Source: a bacterium HR12
GTDB lineage: Bacteria > Actinomycetota > UBA4738 > HRBIN12
NCBI GenBank assembly: GCA_002898915.1
Contig: BEHO01000093.1
Coordinates: 1 to 5,705, forward strand
Direction: 5' to 3'
Length of the DNA: 5,705 nucleotides
This document shows positions 1-5,615 of this stretch, piece after piece. Both the position numbers and the translations under genes were made by a program. The notes under the pieces are model-generated. The model was not told the DNA's origin. It saw only the letters and a list, made by a program, of their open reading frames with translations, and searched no databases. Position 1 is the first letter of the stretch, and every line of letters begins with the position of its first letter.

Positions 1-1386
1 GCCTCCCCTTCGGCCTCCCCGAGCGTCTCCCTCGCGGACGCCCCGATCGAGCACGTCGTGTTCATCGTCAAGGAGAACCGCACCTTCAACAACTACTTCG
101 CGACGTACCCGGGGGCGGAGGGGGCGACCGAGGGCGGGACGATCCGCTGCACCGAGGACGGGTGCGAGGACGGGCCGGTCGTGCCGCTCAAGCCGGCCAC
201 CGACACCCAGCCCCACGACCTCACGCACTGCTTCCGCTGCGGCCTGGTGGCGATCAACGGCGGCAAGATGAACGGGTTCAACCGCATGAACGGGGTGATC
301 CCGACGACGCCGGAGAAGGCGCCGCTCTACGGGCACGACCTGAGCGGGTACGTCTACCACGACCGCGACACCCTGCCGAACTACTGGGCCTACGCCGACC
401 GCTTCGTCCTCGCTGACCACTTCTTCACCTCGATGTACGGGCCCACCCTGCCGGAGCACCTGTACGCCGTGGCGGCGCAGTCGAACCTGATCGTGGACAA
501 CAAGTCCACCACGGACCACGAGGGGAACTACTGCGACGACCCGACCGAGTACGCGACCCGGTTCGAGCCGCGCGAGGCGCGGGAGAACGAGGACCGCATC
601 ATGGAGCTCGAGCGGCGGATCGCGCGGGACGGCGAGAGCACGTACCAGCTGGGCTCGTACTGGGGCAGGATCCGCCTCTGCTTCGACATCGAGGTCCTGC
701 CCGACCAGCTCGAGGCGGCCGGGATCTCGTGGAAGTACTACGCGAACGAGAACGCCTGGATGAACGCCCTCCAGATGATCCGCCACGTCCGCTACGGCGA
801 GATGTGGGAGAAGGTCCAGCCGCCCGAGACCTTCGTGAAGGACGTGCGGCGCGGCGAGATGCCGCAGGTGTCCTGGATCATCCCGCCGGAGTCCTACAAC
901 GAGCACCCGGGGGGCGAGAAGAGCGTCTGTGCCGGCGAGAACTGGACCGTGCACCAGATCAACACCATCATGCGGTCCGAGTACTGGAGGACGACGGCGA
1001 TCATCGTCGTCTGGGACGACTTCGGCGGCTTCTACGATCCGGTGCCGCCCCCCCAGTACGACATCATGGGCCTCGGCCCGCGCACCCCGGCCCTCATCAT
1101 CAGCCCCTACACGCGGGCGGGGGACAACCCCGACGGCGGCTACGTGGACAAGACCGTCTACGAGTTCTCCAGCGTGCTCGCCTTCATCGAGGGGCTCTTC
1201 GGCCTGGAGCCGATGACCGAGCGCGACGCCAACGCGAACCCGCTCCTCGGCGCGTTCGACTTCGACCACCCGAGGTTCGAGAAGCTGATCCTGCCCCTCC
1301 GGGACGACTGCCCCTACGGGACCACGTTCGCCCACTTCCGGGCGAGCTGGCCGCACCTGCGGACGATCGGCTCCATGGCCGACTGA
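1..1386 (+). CDS. Phosphoesterase, phospholipase C / AcpA family (5' partial)
   Basis: A metal-dependent phosphoesterase of the PF04185 family (alkaline phosphatase fold), probably exported and acting on phospholipids or phosphomonoesters; the substrate cannot be read. The frame is open to base 1, and the conserved N-terminal strand (IEHVVFIVKENRTF, window residues 16-29) lies before and across the GTG at 58. The true start and probable signal peptide are therefore upstream of the window; 461 residues are visible. Residues 1-13 are a Ser/Ala/Pro-rich linker. Motifs in order: ENR (E25/N26, presumed metal ligands), HCxxCG then GKMNGF, GPTLPEHLY with presumed Thr nucleophile (codon 445-447), HPGGEKSVCAGENW, VVWDDFGGFYDPVPPP (Asp pair as metal ligands), ISPYTRAG, and an FSSVLAFIEGLFGL C-terminal helix. 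Odd: the usual YDHVPPP His is Pro (codon 1039-1041). Eight cysteines suggest an oxidising compartment. It converges on a homologous gene with a 7 bp gap. Family call secure, activity uncertain. Confidence 0.93.
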   Translation, partial: ASPSASPSVSLADAPIEHVVFIVKENRTFNNYFATYPGAEGATEGGTIRCTEDGCEDGPVVPLKPATDTQPHDLTHCFRCGLVAINGGKMNGFNRMNGVIPTTPEKAPLYGHDLSGYVYHDRDTLPNYWAYADRFVLADHFFTSMYGPTLPEHLYAVAAQSNLIVDNKSTTDHEGNYCDDPTEYATRFEPREARENEDRIMELERRIARDGESTYQLGSYWGRIRLCFDIEVLPDQLEAAGISWKYYANENAWMNALQMIRHVRYGEMWEKVQPPETFVKDVRRGEMPQVSWIIPPESYNEHPGGEKSVCAGENWTVHQINTIMRSEYWRTTAIIVVWDDFGGFYDPVPPPQYDIMGLGPRTPALIISPYTRAGDNPDGGYVDKTVYEFSSVLAFIEGLFGLEPMTERDANANPLLGAFDFDHPRFEKLILPLRDDCPYGTTFAHFRASWPHLRTIGSMAD

Positions 1387-1393
1387 GCCCCGC

Positions 1394-2758
1394 TCAACCG
1401 TCCTGGTAGCGCCGGGCCGTCGGGAACTTCGGACCGGTGCAGTCGGTGCGGAGCGGGAGCGGCTCGGGCGCGCGGGGCTCCTGCGTGAAGTCGAAGGCCG
1501 AGAGGAGCGGCGTCGCCTCGCGGTCCCGGTGGGTGAGCTGGGTGAGGCCGAAGTTGTCCTCGATGAACCGGAGGACGCTGGAGAACTCGCCGAGCTCGCT
1601 CGAGACGAAGCCCTCCTTCGCGTACGGGGAGATGACGATGAGGGGGACGCGGATCCCGAAGCCGAAGTCGTCGACCTGCGGCGGCGGCACGTGGTCGTAG
1701 AACCCCCCGTAGTCGTCCCACGTGAGGAAGATCGCCGTGTCCTCCCAGTGGGGGCTCTCCATCACGGCGTTCACGATCCTGGTCGTCCAGTTCTCCCCGT
1801 GGCACACGCTGTACTCGGGGTGGTCGGAGACCTCGAACCTCGGCGTGACCCAGGTCACGGGGGGCAGGAGCCCCGCCCGCGCGTGCTCCGGGAAGTCGTC
1901 CACGGGGAACATGTGGCGCCGCCACACGCGCTCGTCCTCGCGGATGTGGCGGACGGCCGCGTACGCGGACCAGATGTAGCCGTTCTGCCACTGCGTGGCC
2001 GCGTAGTAGGCCCAGGGGATGCCGGTCTCGGTGAGGAGGTCGCCCTCGGTGAGGAAGTCGAAGCAGGGCGCGACCCGCTTGGCAACGCCCTCGCTGTCGT
2101 AGACGTTCACCCACGCGGTGTCGAGGGCGTCGCAGCCCCAGGACTTGAACAGCCCCGTCTCCCGGTGCCGCTCGCTGAGCAGCTCCTGGTCCTGGGCCGG
2201 GTTCTCGTGCGTGCCGCCCGACTGCGCCGCGATCGTGTACAGGTGGTTCGGGAACGACGGGCCGTGGGCGCTCGCGAAGAAGTTGTCGAAGAGCACGTAG
2301 TCGCTCGCCCAGCGCCAGTAGTTCGGGATGTCCTCCGGCAGGTACTGCGTGTAGGCGTACCGGTCGGCGGCCTCGCTGATCGTCGCGAAGCCGTCCATCT
2401 TCCCCTCGTTCCAGGCCTGCAGCGCGCACGTGTAGCAGTGCTTGATGTCGGTGGGGAGGATCTCGAGGGCCCGGGTGAGGGGCCGCGGCTGACCCCGGTC
2501 CATCCCGACCCGGACGCCGTTCGCCCCGGGGAAGAGCCCGAACATGTGGTCGAAGGTCCGGTTCTCCTTGATCACGAACACGACGTGCTTGATCGGCGTG
2601 AGCGTCTCGAGCCGGCTCGCGTCGAACGGCTCGGGCGACGTGCCGTACTCGGCCGGCGGGAGCGGGTCCCAGCGGAAGGGGTCCTCGCCGCACGCGACCC
2701 CGACGACGCCGAGCGCGCAGGTGACCGCGACGGTCCGGAGGATCGCGCCCGCGCTCAT
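1394..2758 (-). CDS. Lipoprotein phosphoesterase, phospholipase C / AcpA family
   Basis: A complete 454-residue metal-dependent phosphoesterase (PF04185), predicted to be anchored outside the cytoplasmic membrane. The ATG at 2758 is chosen because it opens a lipoprotein signal: one Arg at residue 8, a short hydrophobic run, then VGVA|C23. This fits the PROSITE-style lipobox, although Gly at -3 is not the commonest residue. Motifs: [18 protein letters not shown] (E65/N66), HCYTC then GKMDGF (108-123), GPSFPNHLY with S168 as presumed nucleophile (as Ser in Francisella AcpA), [12 protein letters not shown] (313-324), [15 protein letters not shown] (347-360, D348/D349/H356), [11 protein letters not shown], and a C-terminal [14 protein letters not shown] helix. 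All expected active-site positions are kept, so it should be catalytic. It overlaps the amidohydrolase by 4 bases (ATGA), implying translational coupling; a weak GGCGGA precedes the start. Six mature cysteines match six in the convergent homologue. The substrate (phospholipid, phosphomonoester or other) is unknown. Confidence 0.93.
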   Translation of the reverse strand: MSAGAILRTVAVTCALGVVGVACGEDPFRWDPLPPAEYGTSPEPFDASRLETLTPIKHVVFVIKENRTFDHMFGLFPGANGVRVGMDRGQPRPLTRALEILPTDIKHCYTCALQAWNEGKMDGFATISEAADRYAYTQYLPEDIPNYWRWASDYVLFDNFFASAHGPSFPNHLYTIAAQSGGTHENPAQDQELLSERHRETGLFKSWGCDALDTAWVNVYDSEGVAKRVAPCFDFLTEGDLLTETGIPWAYYAATQWQNGYIWSAYAAVRHIREDERVWRRHMFPVDDFPEHARAGLLPPVTWVTPRFEVSDHPEYSVCHGENWTTRIVNAVMESPHWEDTAIFLTWDDYGGFYDHVPPPQVDDFGFGIRVPLIVISPYAKEGFVSSELGEFSSVLRFIEDNFGLTQLTHRDREATPLLSAFDFTQEPRAPEPLPLRTDCTGPKFPTARRYQDG

Positions 2759-3612
2759 CGTCCGCCGGCGCGCGGCGGTCGGGCGGCGCGGAAGATGGCG
2801 GGCGGCGCCTCGCGGGCGTGCGCGAGGAGGCGGCTGAGACCCCGCGCGCCGTGCTCGCGGGCGTCCCGGACGAGCGCGAGGTCGAGGGTCTCCACGGCGA
2901 ACCCCTCCTCGAAGCCGAGCTCGAACAGCACGCGCCCGTGGGGGTCCACGCCGATCGACCGTCCCCCGCCGATGCTCGGCACGGCGTTCACGTTCACCAC
3001 GTAGCACTGGTTCACGATGGCGTTCGCCCTGGCCAGCACGAGCTCCTGCTCTCGGTCGGCCGTCGTCGTGAGCGTGGGGTGGAGGATCACCTCGGCGCCG
3101 CGGAAGGCGAGGCTCCGGGCCATCTCCGGGAACCACCCGTCGTAGCAGATCATCACGCCGGCCCGCCCCGCGCCGGGGATCTCGAAGACCGGGGGCGGCT
3201 CGGTCCCCCGGTCGAGCTCCTCGTACGGCTTCCACGGGAACACCTTCCGGTACCTCGCCACGAGCCGGCCCTCGGGGTCGAACACGAGGGCCGTGTTGTG
3301 GAGCTTGCGCCCCGCCCGTTCCACGATCGAGCCCGGGACCAGCCACCGACCGATCGAGCGCGCGAGGCGGGAGAGACGCTCCGTGAGGGGACCGGGGACC
3401 GGCTCGGCCACCCGACGCGCGTGGTCGGGAGGGCCCGGCGTCCAGGGGTCCTCGCCCGTGAGGAAGAGCTCCGGGAAGAGGTACAGGTCGACGTGGGGCA
3501 GCGTCCGGCGCCAGGCGCGGACCGACCGTTCGAGCTTCTCCAGCGTGGCCGCCGCGTCCCAGGGCACGGGCCGCGCCTGCGCGGCGAGCACCGTCAGCGT
3601 CGAGCCTGCCAC
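2755..3612 (-). CDS. Nitrilase-superfamily carbon-nitrogen hydrolase (aliphatic-amidase-like)
   Basis: A 285-residue cytoplasmic hydrolase of the CN_hydrolase family (PF00795), which cleaves amides or related C-N bonds through a thio-acyl enzyme. The catalytic set is visible: E48 in [11 protein letters not shown]123 in [13 protein letters not shown]156 in [12 protein letters not shown], and a second Glu, E131, eight residues after the Lys. The Glu-Lys (75) and Lys-Glu (8) spacings equal those of the aliphatic amidase tetrad E59/K134/E142/C166; Lys-Cys is 33 rather than 32. The PW-x-P-x-E and DG-x-x-PE motifs also point to the amidase/formamidase side of the family, but the protein lacks the longer C-terminus of AmiE (about 345 residues). 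The start is GTG at 3612; no ATG, GTG or TTG lies further upstream in frame. No good ribosome site is visible, so translation may depend on the aminomutase gene ending 31 bp upstream. Its stop overlaps the next gene's ATG. The substrate is not predictable; an amide or carbamoyl derivative of the aminomutase product is only a guess. Confidence 0.9.
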   Translation of the reverse strand: MAGSTLTVLAAQARPVPWDAAATLEKLERSVRAWRRTLPHVDLYLFPELFLTGEDPWTPGPPDHARRVAEPVPGPLTERLSRLARSIGRWLVPGSIVERAGRKLHNTALVFDPEGRLVARYRKVFPWKPYEELDRGTEPPPVFEIPGAGRAGVMICYDGWFPEMARSLAFRGAEVILHPTLTTTADREQELVLARANAIVNQCYVVNVNAVPSIGGGRSIGVDPHGRVLFELGFEEGFAVETLDLALVRDAREHGARGLSRLLAHAREAPPAIFRAARPPRAGGR

Positions 3613-3643
3613 GAGCCCGGAGCCTAGCAGGCCCCGACCCGCC

Positions 3644-5062
3644 TCAGACCGGCTGGAGCTCGTGGTCGCGCCGCTTCGCGAGGTACTCCCGCCAGTACGC
3701 CCGACCCTCCTCGGGGAGCGTGGAGATCGGGTCGTAGTACGGGTACTCGCGGGTGAGGGCCTCGGGGTCGTCGTACTCGATGCTCGTCCGGTAGTTCTTG
3801 CGCCAGTAGCTGATGCCCTTCACGCGGTCGTAGGCGCTCAGCATGTGCACCCAGCGCTTGCCGACGAACGGCACGTCCACGACGATCCGCGGGGTCGCGA
3901 AGCCGGGCAGGTAGCCCATGATCGCGAACTGCAGGTCCTGCGCCTCCCAGATCGCGGTGCGCCAGTGCTCGGCGTTGGGGATCATGTCGCAGACGTAGAA
4001 GTAGTAGGGCATCACCTTGGCGTGGTCGAGGAGCATGAAGCACAGCTCGAGCAGCGCCTGCGGGGTGGTGTTCACGCCGCGGAGCAGCACGCCCTGGTTG
4101 CGGACGTCGCGGTAGCCCATGTCGAGGAGCTTCCCGACGGCCTTGCCGAACAGCGGCGTGACCTGCTGGGCGGCGTTCACGTGGGTGTGCACGGCGATCT
4201 CGATCCCGCGCTCGTGGGCGCGCTTGACGATCTCCTCGTACCCGCGCAGCACCTCGTCCTGGAGGAAGTGCTGGGGCAGGCCCATGAGGGCCTTCGTGGC
4301 GAGGCGCACGTCGCGGATGTTGGGGATGTCGAACAGCTCGAACAGCCAGGCCTTCAGGCGCTCGATCGGGATGTTCGCGACGTCGCCGCCGGAGACGACC
4401 ACGTCCCGCACCATCGGGGTCCGCCGCAGGTAGTCGAGCATCGCCCGCCAGCGGTCCTGCTGCTTCAGCTCGAACTTGTACTTGAGGACCTGGGCCGTGT
4501 CGGTCCCGACGAGGTCCATCCGGGTGCAGTGGCCGCAGTACTGCGGGCAGGTGGGGATCATCTCCGCGAGGACCTTCGTGGGGTAGCGGTGGGTGAGCCC
4601 CTCGACGGGCCACATGTCCGCCTCGTGGAGGGAGTCCCGCGAGGCCATCGGGTGGCTCGGGAACTCGGGGTCGCGCTCGCTGAACGCGGGGGCCATGTAC
4701 CGGCGGACCGGGTCGTTCCACAGGTCCTCGGTGTTCATGAGGTTGATCATGTGGGGCGGGATCAGCATCGGCATCGTGGCCCGCTCCCGCTGGTCGCGCT
4801 CGATGTCCGCGTACAGGTCGTCGGGGAGGAGGTCGCCGAGGGCGCGCTTGAACTCGACGAGGTTCTTCACCGTGTGGGCCCGCTGCCACTGCGCGGACTC
4901 CCACTGCTCCTTCGTCACGTCGCGGTACCCGGGGATCCGGCGCCAGTCGGGCTCCACGTACTCCCGCTTCAGCGGGTACTCGAACGGCTGCTCGGCCGGG
5001 CGCGCCTTCCCGATCTCGCGCTTGGGTCGGACCTTGGTCGGCTGGACGATCTCCTCGCTCAT
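3644..5062 (-). CDS. kamA: KamA-family radical SAM aminomutase (lysine 2,3-aminomutase-like, divergent PLP loop)
   Basis: A 472-residue radical-SAM, PLP-dependent enzyme of the lysine 2,3-aminomutase family, which moves an alpha-amino group to the beta carbon. The ATG at 5062 is fixed by a strong GGGAGGAG six bases upstream. Seen: CPQYCGHCTR (C172/C176/C179, CX3CX2C for the [4Fe-4S] cluster; R181 aligns with the carboxylate-binding Arg), VVVSGGDVANIP (221-232), HTHVN (292-296), YVCDMIPNAEHWR (D359), VVDVPFVGK (D396, K402). D359 and D396 are 37 residues apart, as are D293 and D330 of Clostridium subterminale KAM, which bind the substrate epsilon-amino group. This favours lysine or a similar diamine over glutamate. 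Odd: the PLP-lysine loop is PFVGK, not PGGGGK, and one residue shorter; the C-terminal CxCxxC zinc cysteines are absent; CTR is followed by MD rather than RR. No acetyltransferase of the N-acetyl-beta-lysine osmolyte route is nearby. Family call firm; exact substrate unproven. Confidence 0.92.
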   Translation of the reverse strand: MSEEIVQPTKVRPKREIGKARPAEQPFEYPLKREYVEPDWRRIPGYRDVTKEQWESAQWQRAHTVKNLVEFKRALGDLLPDDLYADIERDQRERATMPMLIPPHMINLMNTEDLWNDPVRRYMAPAFSERDPEFPSHPMASRDSLHEADMWPVEGLTHRYPTKVLAEMIPTCPQYCGHCTRMDLVGTDTAQVLKYKFELKQQDRWRAMLDYLRRTPMVRDVVVSGGDVANIPIERLKAWLFELFDIPNIRDVRLATKALMGLPQHFLQDEVLRGYEEIVKRAHERGIEIAVHTHVNAAQQVTPLFGKAVGKLLDMGYRDVRNQGVLLRGVNTTPQALLELCFMLLDHAKVMPYYFYVCDMIPNAEHWRTAIWEAQDLQFAIMGYLPGFATPRIVVDVPFVGKRWVHMLSAYDRVKGISYWRKNYRTSIEYDDPEALTREYPYYDPISTLPEEGRAYWREYLAKRRDHELQPV

Positions 5063-5068
5063 GTGGGG

Positions 5069-5076
5069 CTCCTCCC
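5069..5076 (-). promoter_or_regulatory. Ribosome binding site of the kamA-like gene
   Basis: On the minus strand this reads GGGAGGAG, a near-perfect Shine-Dalgarno sequence, six bases before the ATG at 5062-5060. It decides the start: the reading frame continues upstream without a stop into the oppositely oriented cold-shock gene, but that extension has no comparable signal and crosses the promoter. Confidence 0.85.
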
Positions 5077-5107
5077 GCTGCCGGGCCTGGCGATCGGCCC
5101 CGCTCTC

Positions 5108-5190
5108 CGAACGTCCCGCGCTACGAACTTCCTCCACCGAACGGTCATGATACGCCGCGTCCATCCGGGATGTCGAACCGCTTGCCGAAC
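5108..5190 (-). repeat. Five CGAAC direct repeats around the kamA promoter
   Basis: The pentamer CGAAC (GTTCG on the transcribed strand) begins at 5108, 5124, 5138, 5174 and 5186, always in the same orientation; three copies extend to CCGAACG (5107, 5137, 5185). One copy overlaps the -35 box, one lies just upstream of it, one sits at the predicted transcription start and two lie in the leader. Spacings are 16, 14, 36 and 12 bp, so the array is irregular. It may be a binding array for a regulator. The actinobacterial SOS box also contains CGAAC but as an inverted pair, and no inverted partner is present here. Confidence 0.4.
5147..5176 (-). promoter_or_regulatory. Sigma70-type promoter for the kamA-amidohydrolase-phosphoesterase operon
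   Basis: On the minus strand a -35 box TCGACA (5176-5171) and a -10 box TATCAT (5152-5147), each matching the TTGACA/TATAAT consensus at five of six positions, are separated by 18 bp. The -10 is an A/T island in very GC-rich DNA. Transcription would start near 5140, giving a leader of about 78 nt before the ATG at 5062. The three genes on this strand have no gap longer than 31 bp, so this promoter probably serves all of them. Confidence 0.6.
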
Positions 5191-5233
5191 GATCTTCGCC
5201 ACACGCGCGGACGTCCGGGCACCTGGTGGGTGG

Positions 5234-5239
5234 TAGGCT
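5234..5239 (+). promoter_or_regulatory. Possible -10 box for the cold-shock gene
   Basis: TAGGCT within TGGTAGGCTC resembles -10 elements common in GC-rich actinobacterial promoters (TAnnnT). No convincing -35 is present at 16-19 bp upstream, where the DNA reads about GGACGTCCGG. If used, it would give a cold-shock mRNA leader of roughly 110 nt. This is a weak call. Confidence 0.22.
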
Positions 5240-5280
5240 CCCGACGAGGGCACGGCGTGGCGTTCCAGCAACACCAGCGG

Positions 5281-5352
5281 TTCCCTCCCGGCGAGCCGGC
5301 CGGTGGCCCGAAGGGCGGCGGGACAGGCCCGGACGGCCGAGGAAGGGGGGAG
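5281..5352 (+). promoter_or_regulatory. Cold-shock gene leader: ribosome binding site and possible sequestering stem
   Basis: The ribosome binding site is the purine tract 5341-5352, with GGGGGGAG at 5345-5352 ending four bases before the GTG start. Upstream, TTCCCTCC at 5281-5288 can pair with this whole GGGGGGAG block (eight pairs, two of them G-U). That would hide the ribosome site in a long-range stem closing a 56 nt GC-rich loop. The loop holds small hairpins such as GCCC-GAA-GGGC at 5307-5316. The ribosome site is well supported; the stem is an inference, and G/C runs pair easily by chance in such DNA. Confidence 0.45.
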
Positions 5353-5356
5353 TCGC

Positions 5357-5560
5357 GTGGCGATCGGCACCGTGAAGTGGTTCAGCCCGGAGAAGGGCTA
5401 CGGCTTCATCGCGCAGGAGGGCGGCCCCGACGTGTTCGTGCACTTCAGCGCGATCGAGGGTGAGGGCTACCGCAACCTCGAGGAGGGCCAGCGGGTCGAG
5501 TTCGAGGTGACCCAGGGCGAGAAAGGCCCTCAGGCGGCCAAGGTCCGCGTCGTGGGGTGA
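5357..5560 (+). CDS. cspA: Cold-shock-domain protein (CspA family)
   Basis: A 67-residue cytoplasmic single-stranded nucleic-acid-binding protein made of one cold-shock domain (OB fold), typically an RNA chaperone. The RNP1 motif is KGYGFI (residues 13-18) and RNP2 is VFVHF (26-30). The opening GTVKWF, the mid-protein [21 protein letters not shown] and the ending [12 protein letters not shown] are classic for the family, and the length is standard. The GTG at 5357 is preferred over the in-frame ATG at 5303: it yields a normal N-terminus (VAIGTVKWF) and follows the purine-rich site at 5341-5352, whereas the 18 extra residues match no family member I know. It is divergent from the kamA-like operon and converges on an Arg/Gly-rich gene at the right edge. 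Which Csp paralogue it is, and whether it is cold-induced, cannot be told. Confidence 0.95.
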   Translation: MAIGTVKWFSPEKGYGFIAQEGGPDVFVHFSAIEGEGYRNLEEGQRVEFEVTQGEKGPQAAKVRVVG

Positions 5561-5565
5561 GCCCC

Positions 5566-5614
5566 GGCCCGGCGCGCTGCCGCCGGCCCTCGGGACGCCC
5601 GGGGATCGACCGGG
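5566..5614. terminator. Two GC hairpins between convergent genes, possible bidirectional terminator
   Basis: In the 55 bp between the cold-shock stop and the opposing stop at 5616 there are two back-to-back inverted repeats. The first is 5566-5574 pairing with 5581-5589 (core CCGGCG/CGCCGG, one mismatch, six-base loop). The second is CCCGG 5598-5602 pairing with CCGGG 5610-5614 (seven-base loop). Neither is followed by a T-run on either strand, so they are not classic intrinsic terminators, though T-poor hairpins between convergent genes are usual in GC-rich genomes. Confidence 0.35.
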
Positions 5615-5615
5615 A

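Noticed and set aside
93..287. Small minus-strand frame of 64 codons inside the left phosphoesterase
   Set aside because: Antisense to a region encoding conserved phosphoesterase motifs, with no recognisable start signal or domain.
1314..2693. Open frame of about 460 codons on the minus strand, overlapping the lipoprotein phosphoesterase in another frame
   Set aside because: It is a shifted shadow of the phosphoesterase gene, Arg/Pro/Gly/Ala-rich and without any conserved domain.
1529..3004. Long open frame of about 490 codons on the plus strand, antisense to the phosphoesterase and amidohydrolase
   Set aside because: Its translation is dominated by Arg, Val, Glu, Gly and Pro with no family motif, while the opposite strand encodes two complete enzymes with catalytic residues. 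Long antisense frames are expected in GC-rich DNA.
2759..3346. N-terminal extension of the lipoprotein phosphoesterase by 196 codons
   Set aside because: The extension lies in a shifted frame of the amidohydrolase gene and has no domain; the ATG at 2758 gives a proper lipoprotein signal and the ATGA overlap.
3613..3643. Terminator between the aminomutase and amidohydrolase genes
   Set aside because: Only a 4-bp GCCT/AGGC hairpin with a three-base loop and no T-run is present in the 31 bp gap; this is too weak to separate the genes.
5108..5190. LexA/SOS box in the kamA promoter region
   Set aside because: CGAAC half-sites are present but all point the same way; no GTTC partner at the four-base spacing of the GAAC-N4-GTTC box was found.
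3293..5236. Open frame of about 650 codons on the plus strand, antisense to the aminomutase
   Set aside because: Low-complexity His/Val/Leu/Glu/Arg-rich translation with no motif; the minus strand has an unmistakable radical-SAM enzyme.
5063..5443. N-terminal extension of the aminomutase by 127 codons
   Set aside because: It would cross the promoter and the start of the opposite cold-shock gene, and the ATG at 5062 has a near-perfect ribosome binding site.
5170..5463. Plus-strand open frame of 97 codons starting in the kamA-csp intergenic region
   Set aside because: No ribosome binding site before its ATG, low-complexity Gly/Arg/Pro translation, and it runs out of frame through the cold-shock gene.
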